NCBI RefSeq assembly: GCF_009026825.1
Contig: NZ_CP045032.1
Coordinates: 1,674,001 to 1,738,000 of the forward strand
Origin: Corynebacterium urogenitale
GTDB lineage: Bacteria; Actinomycetota; Actinomycetes; Mycobacteriales; Mycobacteriaceae
Direction of reading: 5' to 3'
Length of the DNA stretch: 64,000 nucleotides
Shown here: positions 54,880-64,000 of the stretch, piece after piece
Layout of the letters: each line of letters starts with the position of its first letter
How positions within the stretch are numbered: position 1 is the first letter of the stretch
Notes under the pieces: model-generated
The model's database searches: none
Told to the model about the DNA's origin: nothing
The model's input: the letters and a program-made list of their open reading frames with translations, nothing else
Program-made: the position numbers and the translations under genes

Positions 54880-55899
54880 AGACGGGGGGTGGACCAAGCA
54901 ATGTCCCAAACTTCCCCATGCTCTACCCCGAGCCGCCCACCTACCCTGTGGCGCTTTCTTCCCCAGCTCCTGCAACTCCTCCAAGCGCCGCTTGAGCAGC
55001 GGCAACCAACGCCCGTCACGAAAAGTCCCCTTGGTCACCCGGAAGAACTCAAATCCCTCATTCTGGATACTTTTCTCTCGCATCCGTTCGTTCCACAGCG
55101 CCTGCGCGTTGACCGTATCCAGCCACCACTGATCCTCCACGTAGTATTTCGATTCGCCGTCATACTCCAAGATCAGCCCGCATTCGAACATGAAGTCCAC
55201 CCTCCCAAGCAGCACCCCAGCCCCGTGAAGATGCTGACCTACTGGTATGGAGCTGAGAAGCCCTCCATGTACAACCTCAGCTTCACCTCGGACTCACGCG
55301 GGCTTTCCGAATACGGTGAGATGAGCCCCAACCCCTCCCTGACACGCCGGGCACTGGGAAGTTCCAGGATCTGCCACTCCAGATCAGGCAGCTGAAAAAC
55401 CGGCAGGACCTTCTTCTGCAGGGCGCCTTCGATCGCGACCACTGACGTCGTCATATCACTCCATATGAGCAGCTGAACGCACACGGCGAGCGGGCTACTC
55501 ACGGCAACATCGCCGTATGCAGTGGTCAGACTCTGCTGATGGCCCCTTCATCCACGCTCCCACGTGCTTGATGTGCACGCCCTGCTCACGATTCGCACTC
55601 GCTCCGCTGAAGGAACCAAGCTCCACCACCTCCGGCAGCGGTCTCCCCGTTGACCGCGGAAACCCGTACAGGAATGCCGCGCTGAGCCCAACGACAATAG
55701 CGGCAGGCCTCCGATGAGCCTCGGCCACAATGCGCAGCCTCAGCCTCTCGGCCGGTTTCGCCTGCTCCCACGCTGTGCGCCGGCAATACACTCCCCGGGC
55801 GATCTGCTCGAGCTCACCGGCTTCCGCGCGTCGCCGAACGAGTTTCCGCCCGGCCGCCGTCATGCGCCGCGTCTCTATCAGCCCGTCCTGCTCACGCAC
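54880..55899 (-). pseudogene. second copy of the endonuclease-like family, broken
   Basis: Three fragments in different frames make up one gene: 55495-55899 (AGELEQIARGVYCRR ... AAFLYGFP, the wHTH-like N-terminus); 55239-55502 (SESPRESEVKLRLYMEGFSA); and from 55215 down (LLGRVDFMFECGLILEYDGE ... EGFEFFRV). Compared with the copy at 22.2 kb: a shift between fragments 1 and 2, a CAG-to-TAG stop after SAPYQ, and another shift before the nuclease core. The 3' limit is approximate. Residues matching the PD-(D/E)XK core are still recognisable, so decay is recent. Confidence 0.7.
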
Positions 55900-56014
55900 C
55901 GACGTTCCCCCGTCCCCGTCATGGCGTTATGCGTTTCCGCATAGTCGCCGTTCCCTTTCCCCTCCTTCTTTCCTACACGACGCCACGCTTCCCCGAGCCA
56001 GAATCCCTTTGCAG

Positions 56015-57505
56015 CTAGCACTCCGGGACATTGACGGCCACGTTAGTCGCTAGTCCTCCGCCGGCGGTCTCCTTGTACTTGTCATTCATGTCCGCACCGG
56101 TCTGGCGCATCGTCTCAATAACCTCGTCCAAGGTCACGTGGTGTTCGCCATCCCCGCGCAGGGCCATCTTCGCCGCATTGATGGCCTTACATGCAGAAAT
56201 GGCATTGCGTTCGATGCATGGGATCTGCACCAGCCCGCCGATGGGATCGCAGGTCAAGCCAAGGGAGTGCTCCATGGCGATCTCCGCCGCATTCGCTACC
56301 TGCCGCGGCGTGCCTCCCAGAATCTCCGCCAGGCCTGCCGCAGCCATGGACGCTGCCGAGCCGACCTCTCCTTGGCACCCGACCTCGGCGCCGCTAATGG
56401 AGGCCCGCTCTTTATACAGGGAACCGATCGCCCCCGCAGCCAACAGGAAGCGACGGTTGACATCCCGCGGATCGGCCTTCCCCGCTTTCGTATAGGTGCG
56501 CGCGTAGAACATCACTGCTGGGATGATCCCCGCAGCACCATTCGTGGGCGCAGTCACCACCCGACCACCGGCGGCGTTTTCCTCGTTCACCGCTAGGGCC
56601 ACGAGGTTCACCCAGTCCTCGGACAATTCGGCGCGCTTGTGAGGATCCTCCTCGATCAGCTGGTCGTACCACCGCTTTGCCCTGCGGCGGACTTGCAGCA
56701 TGCCTGGCAGCAGCCCGTCACTGGACATGCCGCGCTTGGCGCAATCCTCCATTGCCTGGGCGATGGTGTCCAGCGCAACGTCGATCTCCTCGTCCGTGCG
56801 GATCGACCGCTCGCACGCGCGCTGCACCTGCGACACACTGTTCGAGCCCGCTTCGCAGAGCTGGAGCAGCTTCTCGCCACTGTCGTACAGGTAGTCCCCA
56901 CCAAGTGCCACCAGTTGGGGCACTTCCTGCTCCGTGCGGATGAAGCCGCCGCCGATGGAGTAGTACGTCTGCTTCACGCTGCCGCGCGGCTGACCAGTGG
57001 CGTCGCTGCCAAGGGATCCGACAAACGTGACAGCGTTGGTGTGAATGCTGCGCCGAACCGCGGGGCGCAGAATGATGTCCTCAAAGCCACAATCGGCAAC
57101 TAGGTTCTGGTCACCGGCGACCCTAATGGTGCTCTCTCGACGAATCTCGGCGATGCGCTGCTCCATGAAATCCGGGTCGATCTGCCCTGGGTCAGCGCCA
57201 TCGAGTCCGAGTAGCGTCGCATCGAGGGTGCCGTGCCCCAAGCCGGTGGCGGCGAGGGATCCGTAGAGGATGACGGAGATGCTCGGCCGCTCCCCTCCCC
57301 GCGGCGTCACCACCCCGGCCAGTTTCTCCCCCTCATCCAACGGCTCGAGGTCCCCCTGTGCCCCGATTTCCGACGCCACCAGATCGCTGCCTAAGGCCTT
57401 TTTGAAAGTCTTGGCGAAGGCGAGCCCTGCTCGCATCGGTCCGACGGTGTGGGATGAGGATGGTCCCACACCAATCTGAAAAAGGTCGAATACGGAGACT
57501 GTCAT
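56015..57505 (-). CDS. sdaA: L-serine dehydratase (single-chain, Fe-S)
   Basis: 496 residues from ATG at 57505. Converts serine to pyruvate and ammonia. N-terminal beta domain: [21 protein letters not shown]-terminal alpha domain with Fe-S cysteines: [17 protein letters not shown], and [13 protein letters not shown]. The C-terminal peptide ends in VPEC. Length and motifs match the one-chain form. Confidence 0.95.
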   Translation of the reverse strand: MTVSVFDLFQIGVGPSSSHTVGPMRAGLAFAKTFKKALGSDLVASEIGAQGDLEPLDEGEKLAGVVTPRGGERPSISVILYGSLAATGLGHGTLDATLLGLDGADPGQIDPDFMEQRIAEIRRESTIRVAGDQNLVADCGFEDIILRPAVRRSIHTNAVTFVGSLGSDATGQPRGSVKQTYYSIGGGFIRTEQEVPQLVALGGDYLYDSGEKLLQLCEAGSNSVSQVQRACERSIRTDEEIDVALDTIAQAMEDCAKRGMSSDGLLPGMLQVRRRAKRWYDQLIEEDPHKRAELSEDWVNLVALAVNEENAAGGRVVTAPTNGAAGIIPAVMFYARTYTKAGKADPRDVNRRFLLAAGAIGSLYKERASISGAEVGCQGEVGSAASMAAAGLAEILGGTPRQVANAAEIAMEHSLGLTCDPIGGLVQIPCIERNAISACKAINAAKMALRGDGEHHVTLDEVIETMRQTGADMNDKYKETAGGGLATNVAVNVPEC

Positions 57506-57613
57506 GGCAGCCAGCGTACCGACCAAACGTTTCCAGAGCGATGACTCGATGTTTCGGACGTGGGTCCTTTTCCTCCGAGTTTCTCCTCGACCTAGGCTTC
57601 TGCTTGACGGCTT

Positions 57614-57937
57614 CTACTTGACCTGGAATTCCGCCATGCGGTCCCACTCGGTCTTGCCCTCGATGAGGGTGTTGATGATCTCTGGAGTCTCGGAGAGCAC
57701 GGTTGGGAAGAGCTCGGAGGCCTTCTTGAAGTGCTCGGAGCCGACGTGAGCCTCAGCGGCGTCGTCCTTGAAGCCCTCGAGCAGGAGGTACTCATCAGGG
57801 TTGTCCGTGCTGCGGTACCACTCGAAGAACAGGCAGCCCTCCTCAGCGCGGGTGGCCTCGGTGAACTCGGAGACGATCTCGCGGAAGTTCTCCACGTTTT
57901 CTGGCAATGGCTTGAATTTCACGTTGATGAGGATCAT
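57614..57937 (-). CDS. antibiotic biosynthesis monooxygenase (ABM/YgiN-like)
   Basis: 107 residues, ATG at 57937 with GGAGT upstream. Pattern typical of the ABM fold: FKPLPENVENFREIVSEFTEATRAEEG, CLFFEWYRS, LLEGFKDDAAEAHVGSEHFK. Likely a quinol monooxygenase-like dimer; the substrate is not evident. Confidence 0.88.
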   Translation of the reverse strand: MILINVKFKPLPENVENFREIVSEFTEATRAEEGCLFFEWYRSTDNPDEYLLLEGFKDDAAEAHVGSEHFKKASELFPTVLSETPEIINTLIEGKTEWDRMAEFQVK

Positions 57938-58100
57938 TGTTGTTTACTCCTTCTTTCGTCCGCACCCGGGTTGGGCGCTGGATTGAGCGCTGGGACTATG
58001 CCCACCCTACTCAGCCTCAACCTATGTTGCCGTGGGCACCGCGGTTGCAGGCACGGGGTCGCGCTGTGAACTGCGGTGTAACCGGCGCGGGGTTGCAGAC

Positions 58101-59993
58101 CTATCCTTCGCGCTTCTCCGCTGCTTCCAGCCACGCCATTTCCAGCTCCTCGTGCTCGCTGCGCAAGGCCTGCGCTTCGCCGTCCAGCGCGGTAAGTTTC
58201 TCCGCTGCGCCGGGGTCGCTGACCATCGTCTCGGCAACATCTGCCATCTGTGCAGTGATCTTCTCTAGCTTTTGGCTGAGCTTATCCATCTTGCGTTCCA
58301 GGGCGTTCATTTCCTTTTGCAGTTCGCGGTCTTCCTGGGCGCTGAGTGCAGGCTTGCTCGATGCCTGCGTGCTCGCCCCCTCCGCGCCTAGCGCTGGGTC
58401 ATTCCCTGCCTTCTTTTTCTCCGACGCCGCCGCCTGGTCGCCTAAGGAACGATGATCCGGCGCTCCCGCCCCGAGTTGCTGACGGCGTTCGAGGTACTGT
58501 TCGATGCCTCCGGGGAGGTTTGTGAGCCTGCCATCGCCGAACAGTGCCCAGGTGGAATCGCAGATACGCTCGATCAGATACCGGTCGTGGGAGATCACCA
58601 CGAGGGTGCCCGGCCAGGAATCCAGCAGGGATTCCAATTCCTGCAGTGTGTCGATATCGAGGTCGTTCGTTGGCTCGTCGAGCAACAACACGTTTGGTTC
58701 AGCCATCAGCACACGGGTCAGCTGCAGGCGGCGACGCTCGCCACCAGAGAGGTCGCCGACGGGAGTGCGCTGACGCTTGGCGGAGAAGCCGAGGCGCTCC
58801 GCGAGCTGGGAGGCAGAAAGCTCCTTATCCCCCAAGGTCACGTAGCTAGCAACGTCCTCCACTGCGTCGAGCAGGCGACGGGATGGGTCGAGGTCATCGA
58901 GCTCCTGACGGAGCCACCCCATTCGCACGGTCTTTCCCTCGAGACGCTTGCCGTGAGTCAGTTCGTGCTCCCCTGCCAGGGCACGAAGCAGCGTGGTTTT
59001 ACCGGAGCCGTTCACGCCCACGAGTCCGATGCGCTCGCCTGGGCCTAAACGCCAGGTGAGGTCTTCGACGAGCGTGCGACCATCTGGTGTGGCAATCTGC
59101 GCATTTTCAAGATCGATGACTTTCTTGCCTTGCCGACGGGCAGAGAACTTCATCAATTCCACAGTGTCTCGCGGAGCTGGAACATCAGCGATGAGCGCCT
59201 CCGCTGCCTCGATGCGGTAACGCGGCTTGGAGGTGCGGGCAGGTGCTCCGCGCCGCAGCCATGCCAGCTCCTTACGAGCCAGATTCTGCCTGCGCTGCTC
59301 CGCGGCATCGGCCTGGCGGGCACGCTCTGCACGGGCGAAGGTCCAATCGTTGTACCCACCCTCGTAGACATCCACCACGCCGTCGTGGACTTCCCACGTG
59401 GTCGTCGCGACGGTGTCGAGGAACCAGCGGTCGTGGGTGACGACAACGAGGGAGGTGTTGCGTCCCAGAAGGTGCTCGGCCAGCCACGCCACGCCTTCCA
59501 CGTCCAGATGGTTCGTCGGCTCATCGAGGATCAACAGGTCGAGGTCTTGCACTAGTGCAGCAGCAAGTCCTGTCCGGCGGCGCTCACCACCTGAGAGGGA
59601 GCGCACCGGGGTCTCCAACCCCAGCTCTGCGACGCCTAGGCCGTGCAGTACTGCGCGGATGCGCGGATTGGAGGCCCACTCGTAGGTCTCCACGCCCAGC
59701 GGCGCGAGCACGGCATCGGCCACGGTCGTATCGGCCAGTGCATCATCGACCACGACCTCGCGCAGCACATCCTGGGTGACCATGGCCATGCGTAGATCAT
59801 TGTTATGAGACACACGGCCAGAATCTGGGGTATCAGCGCCGTTGAGGATGCGCAGCAGGGTGGACTTACCACCACCGTTGAGGCCAACTACGCCTACGCG
59901 GTCACCGGTGTTGATGCCCAGGCTCACACTGTCCAGCAATGTCTTGAGACCGTAGGACTTGGTGACGTTTTCCAGATTGATGAGGTTGCTCAC
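58101..59993 (-). CDS. ABC-F family ATPase (Uup-like)
   Basis: 630 residues from ATG at 59993. Two ATPase domains without membrane segments: Walker A GLNGGGKST and GVNGSGKTT, signatures LSGGERRR (twice), Walker B LLILDEPTNHLD and VLLLDEPTNDLD, and H-loops THDRWF and SHDRYL. The linker between domains is the P-site motif of ABC-F translation factors. The C-terminal coiled coil (about 555-625) is of the Uup type. Confidence 0.9.
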   Translation of the reverse strand: MSNLINLENVTKSYGLKTLLDSVSLGINTGDRVGVVGLNGGGKSTLLRILNGADTPDSGRVSHNNDLRMAMVTQDVLREVVVDDALADTTVADAVLAPLGVETYEWASNPRIRAVLHGLGVAELGLETPVRSLSGGERRRTGLAAALVQDLDLLILDEPTNHLDVEGVAWLAEHLLGRNTSLVVVTHDRWFLDTVATTTWEVHDGVVDVYEGGYNDWTFARAERARQADAAEQRRQNLARKELAWLRRGAPARTSKPRYRIEAAEALIADVPAPRDTVELMKFSARRQGKKVIDLENAQIATPDGRTLVEDLTWRLGPGERIGLVGVNGSGKTTLLRALAGEHELTHGKRLEGKTVRMGWLRQELDDLDPSRRLLDAVEDVASYVTLGDKELSASQLAERLGFSAKRQRTPVGDLSGGERRRLQLTRVLMAEPNVLLLDEPTNDLDIDTLQELESLLDSWPGTLVVISHDRYLIERICDSTWALFGDGRLTNLPGGIEQYLERRQQLGAGAPDHRSLGDQAAASEKKKAGNDPALGAEGASTQASSKPALSAQEDRELQKEMNALERKMDKLSQKLEKITAQMADVAETMVSDPGAAEKLTALDGEAQALRSEHEELEMAWLEAAEKREG

Positions 59994-60044
59994 GGGCTGT
60001 GCTTCTTATCCTTCGTTGTCGTCTTTGTGTCGGGCGTTTTCCTA

Positions 60045-61106
60045 TTAGGAATGGCTTGAAGTCTCGTCGTGTCCATCCAGGAGGCGCGCCGCTCCTGCCG
60101 GGGAGCTGCACGTGGTCGTCGCGCTGGCCTTCCCTTCGACACTGACGGTAGTGGCCACATCTACTGCATGCTCCGCATCGCGGCAGAGCATTGCCACTGT
60201 CGGCCCGGATCCACTAACGATCGCCGCCAACGCCCCGGCTTTCTTCGCCGCCAACAGTGTGGCACGCAGGCTCGGCATGAGGCTGATCGCCGGTGCTTGC
60301 AGGTCGTTGATGAGCGTTGGCGCCAACTGCTCGGGGTCGCCGCTAATCAGCGCGCGCATGAGCTCCGCGGTATCGCCCGCACGCACGTCCGGTCGCATGC
60401 CTTGCGAGGACTGCTCGCGTTGCTTATCCAGCTGGGCGAAGACTTTCGGGGTGGACAACCCACGCTTGTCCGTGGCCAGCGCCCAGTGGAACTGCCCGCC
60501 TGCCATTACACTCGCCAGTTCATCGCCGCGCCCCACCCCGAGGGCGGTACCGCCGAGCACGCAGAAGGGAACATCAGCCCCGAGGCCACTGGCAATGGCA
60601 TGTTGCTGCTGCTGGCTAGGGGCGGGCAGGTGGTTGCTCGCCGGGTGGCGGTGAAAATAGAACTCCACCGCAGCAACTAGTGCCGCTGCAGCGTCAGCCG
60701 AGCCTCCCGCCATACCGCCAGCGACGGGCACGCCCTTGTCGATGTGGACGCTCACCGGTGCCACTTCCGCGCCAGCGTCGAACACGAGCTGCTGCACGGC
60801 CTCGACCGCGCGCCACGCGAGGTTGCTTCTATCCGTCGGCACGAGGTGCGCGTCATGTCCCGCGACCGTCATCGTCTCTTCTTCGCCCGACGCCACCTCA
60901 ACCAACCGCACCTGTTCCTTCAAGCTCACAGACTGGAAGACCGAGTGCAGATCGTGGTAGCCATCCTCGCGCAGATCGGAGACCCCAAGGTGGAGGTTGA
61001 TCTTGCCGTGAGCCACTGCCGTGACGGAGACTCGCTCCCGTGATTCACCAGTGGAGGAGCGACCGTTCAGCGGCGCGTGTTCCTCAGGCGTCTGTTCCTC
61101 GGTCAT
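60045..61106 (-). CDS. ispE: 4-(cytidine 5'-diphospho)-2-C-methyl-D-erythritol kinase
   Basis: 353 residues, ATG overlapping the ksgA stop by 4 bases (ATGA). GHMP-kinase motifs: [55 protein letters not shown], and [13 protein letters not shown]. Non-mevalonate isoprenoid pathway. N-terminal 30 residues are a polar extension. Confidence 0.95.
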   Translation of the reverse strand: MTEEQTPEEHAPLNGRSSTGESRERVSVTAVAHGKINLHLGVSDLREDGYHDLHSVFQSVSLKEQVRLVEVASGEEETMTVAGHDAHLVPTDRSNLAWRAVEAVQQLVFDAGAEVAPVSVHIDKGVPVAGGMAGGSADAAAALVAAVEFYFHRHPASNHLPAPSQQQQHAIASGLGADVPFCVLGGTALGVGRGDELASVMAGGQFHWALATDKRGLSTPKVFAQLDKQREQSSQGMRPDVRAGDTAELMRALISGDPEQLAPTLINDLQAPAISLMPSLRATLLAAKKAGALAAIVSGSGPTVAMLCRDAEHAVDVATTVSVEGKASATTTCSSPAGAARLLDGHDETSSHS

Positions 61107-62053
61107 CGCAGCTCCTTTTCAGCCTTCAACTCGCTGTTGAGAGCAACCTTCGCCAGGTCCACAAACTGGGCGGTTGAGAGCTTCTCACCGCGCTCCTTCG
61201 GGTCGATGCCCGCCGCGGTCAGCGCCTCCTCCGCGAGGGCTCCAGAGCCGAACCAGCCTGACAGTGCTGCACGCAGCGTCTTCCTGCGCTGGAGGAACGC
61301 CGCATCGGCCAGGGAAAACACGGCCTTGCGGAGCTCGGGCTCCCCTACTCCCGTTGGCAGGTCATCCACGGCCCAAGGCCTGGTGGCGTCGTCCCAGCGG
61401 TCGATTCGGACCAGGCCAGAATCGATCTTCGGGGCCGGCCAGAAAACATTCTTGCCGATCGTCGCAGCACGGACGACCCGGCCGTAGTAGCCAGCCTTCA
61501 CGGAAGGCACACCGTACACCTTCGACCCCGGCGCGGCGGCCAAGCGATCGGCGACCTCCAGCTGAACCATCACGAGCACCCGGTGGATCGTGGGAAATTC
61601 CTCCAGGGCATGAAGCAGCACGGGGACGGATACGTTGTACGGAAGATTGGCAACCAGCGCCGTCGGCAGGGGGCGGTCGGCGGCCTGGAAATCAGACTTC
61701 TTCAATGCCAGCGCATCCTTGAGGATCACATGGAAACGCTCGGCAAAGCCAGCGGCGCGGGTCTGAATCGTCTCGGGGAGCTTCGCTGCCAAGCGCGGAT
61801 CAATCTCCGCGGCGGTAACGGAAGAGACGGAATCCACCAAAGCCAAGGTCAGGGATCCGAGTCCCGGGCCGACCTCGAGGACGTGATCATTCTCCGTCAC
61901 ATCCGCTGCGGCGACGATCTTGCGCACCGTGTTGGGATCGTGGACAAAGTTCTGCCCCAGCTTCTTCGTTGGCGAGACATCCAGTTCCTCCGCGAGTTCG
62001 CGGACCTGGATGGGCCCCAAGAGCTGGGCGTGGGAATCACTGTTCTCCGTCAT
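61103..62053 (-). CDS. ksgA: 16S rRNA dimethyladenosine transferase
   Basis: 316 residues, ATG at 62053. SAM site [25 protein letters not shown], motif [15 protein letters not shown] and [15 protein letters not shown]-terminal domain [19 protein letters not shown]. Methylates A1518/A1519. First of ksgA-ispE. Confidence 0.96.
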   Translation of the reverse strand: MTENSDSHAQLLGPIQVRELAEELDVSPTKKLGQNFVHDPNTVRKIVAAADVTENDHVLEVGPGLGSLTLALVDSVSSVTAAEIDPRLAAKLPETIQTRAAGFAERFHVILKDALALKKSDFQAADRPLPTALVANLPYNVSVPVLLHALEEFPTIHRVLVMVQLEVADRLAAAPGSKVYGVPSVKAGYYGRVVRAATIGKNVFWPAPKIDSGLVRIDRWDDATRPWAVDDLPTGVGEPELRKAVFSLADAAFLQRRKTLRAALSGWFGSGALAEEALTAAGIDPKERGEKLSTAQFVDLAKVALNSELKAEKELR

Positions 62054-62097
62054 GAAAACTTTCTGAACCGGCCGAATAAGAGTCTGCGTATGACAAT

Positions 62098-62145
62098 AGC
62101 CCAGCCAGAGGCCGGGCTAGGTGTCGCGGTAAGTCCTTTAGGACT
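62098..62145 (-). terminator. two hairpins after rpf2
   Basis: AGCCCGGCC-TCT-GGCTGGGCT (about 62098-62118) and AGTCCT-TT-AGGACT (62132-62145) fold downstream of the rpf2 stop, before ksgA. Confidence 0.55.
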
Positions 62146-62175
62146 ACTGCGTGAGAGGAATGGGACTTTGAGTGT

Positions 62176-63570
<1,395 letters not shown>

Positions 63571-63649
63571 TCACACCAGCCAACAACCTTTACGTTGAGA
63601 CGGTTTTGTTACACAAAGGACTGGCAGCGGCAAGAGAATGACAAACGTG

Positions 63650-64000
63650 TCATGCCCCAATGCCATAGACACGGTGCGCGTTCGTCGTCACCATCTCCGC
63701 AAACTCTTCCGCACTCTGGCCTCGCACGTCCGCCAACACCCGGGCGGTGTAGCCAACGAAGCTCGGCTCATTCCGCTGACCACGGAAAGGCTCCGGCGTC
63801 ATGTACGGTGCATCCGTCTCTACAAGAATCTGCTCCGCTGGCGCGATCCTCGCTGCCTCTCGCAGTTCCTCGTTGCGCTTGAACGTGGAATTGCCCGCAA
63901 AAGACAAGACATAGCCACGATCCAGCGCCTCCTTCGCGACATCCAACGGTGAGGAGAAGCAGTGCAAGATCACCGTCTCTGGCCGGGGAGCATCGGCCAG
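63650..64000 (-). CDS. tatD: TatD-family DNase/hydrolase, 3' part only
   Basis: The frame is open from the stop at 63650 through the window edge, with 117 residues in view (LADAPRPETVILHCFSS ... RVYGIGA). TatD family features: ILHCFSSPLDVAKEALDRG with the metal His, LVETDAPYMTPEPFRGQRNEP with the catalytic Asp. The start lies beyond base 64000. Confidence 0.9.
   Translation of the reverse strand: MADAPRPETVILHCFSSPLDVAKEALDRGYVLSFAGNSTFKRNEELREAARIAPAEQILVETDAPYMTPEPFRGQRNEPSFVGYTARVLADVRGQSAEEFAEMVTTNAHRVYGIGA

Overview
The window looks like a chromosomal segment of a Corynebacterium. The DNA is GC-rich with an actinobacterial gene stock. The gene neighbourhoods glmU-prsA-rplY-pth-pth, ksgA-ispE-ABC-F, rpf2 next to tatD, and eno/ftsB/DUF501/ppx are typical of the genus. 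Lipophilic skin species such as C. jeikeium are a reasonable guess, but the species cannot be fixed by eye.

Layout. (1) 0.4-4.3 kb: two overlapping genes for a heterodimeric CydCD-like ABC exporter, then a decayed TauE/SafE remnant. (2) 4.9-19.3 kb: an accessory stretch ending at a tRNA-Leu. It holds a DUF6777 surface protein, a small lipoprotein, an ArdC/ImmA-like metallopeptidase, a PH-domain protein, an AAA+ ATPase behind three evenly spaced palindromes, a large exonuclease-BRCT-sigma4-like fusion, a GIY-YIG/DUF2075 helicase, a secreted nuclease, and a GIY-YIG gene broken by an in-frame stop. (3) 19.4-26.9 kb: ppx, DUF501, ftsB-like, eno, a lytic transglycosylase and an MntR-like regulator. 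The usual eno-ftsB link is split by a PD-(D/E)XK-type endonuclease-like gene sitting between two inverted-repeat elements. (4) 27-29.5 kb: a manganese/zinc-type ABC uptake operon divergent from the regulator. (5) 29.5-34.8 kb: mazG and mfd, then tRNA-Gln and a 700-base gene-poor gap with a hairpin array. (6) 35.7-44.2 kb: an MFS-type protein, glmU, prsA, rplY with a structured leader, a Q/P-rich membrane protein and two tandem pth genes. (7) 44.3-45.8 kb: a decaying Ktr potassium system (ktrB with an internal deletion, ktrA gutted). (8) 45.8-55.9 kb: prfC, an MMPL transporter with its TetR regulator, a second TetR, pnuC, a 3-hydroxyisobutyryl-CoA hydrolase-like gene, ppk2, and a second, badly broken copy of the endonuclease-like family. 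(9) 56-64 kb: sdaA, an ABM-family monooxygenase, an ABC-F ATPase, ispE, ksgA, rpf2 and the 3' part of a tatD-like gene running off the window.

How it fits together: the core genes cover cell-envelope precursor synthesis (glmU), nucleotide and phosphate metabolism (prsA, ppx, ppk2, mazG), translation (rplY, pth, prfC, ksgA), repair (mfd) and resuscitation/muralytic enzymes (rpf2, transglycosylase). Between them lie signs of gene flux and decay: at least five broken or truncated genes, two copies of one endonuclease-like family, and several arrays of inverted or tandem repeats. The best candidates for something undescribed are the palindrome-controlled ATPase at 9.6-11 kb, the repeat-flanked endonuclease-like cassette at 22.1-23.4 kb, and the exonuclease fusion at 11-14.5 kb.
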